A stretch of DNA of 7,124 bases from Sulfurimonas sp. (GTDB lineage Bacteria > Campylobacterota > Campylobacteria > Campylobacterales > Sulfurimonadaceae). The notes under the pieces are model-generated. The model was not told the origin of the DNA. It was given only the letters and a program-made list of their open reading frames with translations, and did no database searches. The stretch spans positions 1 through 7,124 of the forward strand of contig JALSMC010000283.1 of assembly GCA_026987995.1 (NCBI GenBank), in the 5' to 3' direction. Below are positions 6,342 through 7,124 of the stretch, piece by piece. Every line of letters starts with the position of its first letter. Position 1 is the stretch's first letter. Position numbers and translations under genes: made by a program.

Positions 6342-7087
6342 ATATTTTACTTCTCATCGTTGGTGTGATTAATATATTTGTTATATTTACACTTTTGTGG
6401 GGACTGAAAAATTATTTGCTTGAATATAAAAATGCTATTGACAGCCAAAGTGTTAGGCAAGAACTATTAATTGTAAAAAAAGAGTTATCAAAAAAGATAG
6501 AAGATCTTAAATCACTTCTCTCTTTTAAAGAGAGTTGTTTTATAGGTATTGGAGGAGGTGGTGGAAATATTATCTCACATATCAAAGAGATAGATGCTAA
6601 ACACAGGTTTATTTATATAAACAGTGATTTACAAGCACTTAGTGTAAAAAAATCAAACCATAAAATTCTCTTACAAAAAGATACAAATGACAATCTAGGG
6701 TGTGGAGGTCAAGTTCAGTGTGCACAAAGGCTAGTTGATGATAGAGCGAAGAAGAGAGTTGAAAAAATGATAAAAGGCTACAAAGATATTTATATCATTG
6801 CTTCATTAGGTGGAGGGGTTGGAAGTGGTGCTACTCCCAATGTTGTGAGATTTTTGCAAGATATTGGTAAAGATGTTTACCTTAGTGTGACTTTGCCGTT
6901 TGAGTATGAGGGTAAAAAGAGAATGGATGTAGCAAAAACTGCCCTAGAGGAACTACAATCTATAATCAAGCATATAAATGTGTTTGATAACAATGAAGTT
7001 CTCAAAGAGATAACCGATGAAGGAATAGATGCTACATTTAAAAAGATTTCTAAAAATATGTATCTGGATTTACTCAAAAATAGATGA
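6335..7087 (+). CDS. Membrane-anchored FtsZ/tubulin-like GTP-binding protein lacking the C-terminal domain
   Basis: This 250-residue protein has three parts: a transmembrane helix (about 3-22, followed by Lys25 and Lys32, predicting a cytoplasmic C-terminus), a charged helical or coiled-coil linker (about 30-63), and an FtsZ-type nucleotide-binding domain. FtsZ loops are recognisable in order: T1 GIGGGGGN (71-78), NSDLQAL (96-102) for NTDAQAL, T3 LGCGGQ (121-126), T4 signature GGGVGSGATP (159-168), T5 LPFEYEGKKRM (187-197), and a T6-like NNEVL (219-223). The protein ends inside the region equivalent to helix H7, so the C-terminal domain and the T7 catalytic loop (NxDxxD) are absent. FtsZ is normally about 350-400 aa and soluble. 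GGGG at 6323-6326 serves the ATG, which overlaps the AAA+ stop. The superfamily call is strong; polymerisation and function are unknown. Confidence 0.88.
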   Translation: MLDILLLIVGVINIFVIFTLLWGLKNYLLEYKNAIDSQSVRQELLIVKKELSKKIEDLKSLLSFKESCFIGIGGGGGNIISHIKEIDAKHRFIYINSDLQALSVKKSNHKILLQKDTNDNLGCGGQVQCAQRLVDDRAKKRVEKMIKGYKDIYIIASLGGGVGSGATPNVVRFLQDIGKDVYLSVTLPFEYEGKKRMDVAKTALEELQSIIKHINVFDNNEVLKEITDEGIDATFKKISKNMYLDLLKNR

Positions 7088-7124
7088 GAAATATTTCCAG
7101 TAATGGCGAGCTTAAGCTTATATC
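7084..7124 (+). CDS. Start of a further operon gene, product unknown (partial)
   Basis: An ATG at 7084 overlaps the FtsZ-like stop as ATGA, the classic translational coupling arrangement, and stays open for the 13 codons left in the window (MRNISSNGELKLI). The in-frame codon immediately before it is TAG, so it is not a continuation of an earlier frame. No strong ribosome site precedes it. The product cannot be assigned from 13 residues. Confidence 0.5.
   Translation, partial: MRNISSNGELKLI

Noticed and set aside
7070..7087. Frameshift in the A-run truncating the FtsZ-like gene
   Set aside because: Neither single-base shift restores a long frame, and the ATGA junction with a new start fits a natural gene end. 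Orthologue lengths remain the decisive test.
6335..7087. Canonical cell-division ftsZ
   Set aside because: The N-terminal membrane helix, the missing C-terminal domain and T7 loop, and the absence of ftsA or other division genes nearby argue against it.

Overview
The window is AT-rich, and nearly all of it is coding. Gene spacing is tight and there are no rRNA, tRNA, CRISPR or insertion-sequence features. The protein types suggest a free-living member of the Campylobacterota (Sulfurimonas/Arcobacter-like): a group III truncated globin, a small C4 zinc-finger DksA-like protein, extended -10 promoters without a clear -35, and short leaders. This placement is an inference from style and homology recall, not from a search.

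Left block (1-3275, + strand). Five genes look like one transcription unit, with junctions of -7, +10, +8 and -4 bp. They are the C-terminal part of an HI0933-like/PP_4765-family FAD protein, a group III truncated haemoglobin, an Imm11 (DUF1629)-type immunity protein, a YwqK/MORN_2-type antitoxin-like protein, and a radical SAM/SPASM enzyme. The two middle genes look like immunity proteins for polymorphic toxins, but no toxin is visible here.

Middle block (3276-4208). A convergent TraR/DksA-like C4 zinc-finger gene lies on the minus strand. It shares a 106-bp divergent promoter region with a + strand gene for an acidic, tryptophan-rich protein that I do not recognise.

Right block (4209-7124, + strand). 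A 710-aa tandem AAA+ ATPase overlaps by 7 bp a 250-aa protein with an N-terminal membrane anchor, a short coiled-coil linker and an FtsZ/tubulin-type GTP-binding domain. That protein stops before the FtsZ C-terminal domain and T7 loop. Its stop codon overlaps (ATGA) a further start codon that leads out of the window. This AAA+ / membrane-tethered half-FtsZ / third-gene cassette is the most interesting content. It looks like an undescribed membrane-associated tubulin-superfamily system with a dedicated AAA+ remodeller, though function is inferred only from domains and gene order.
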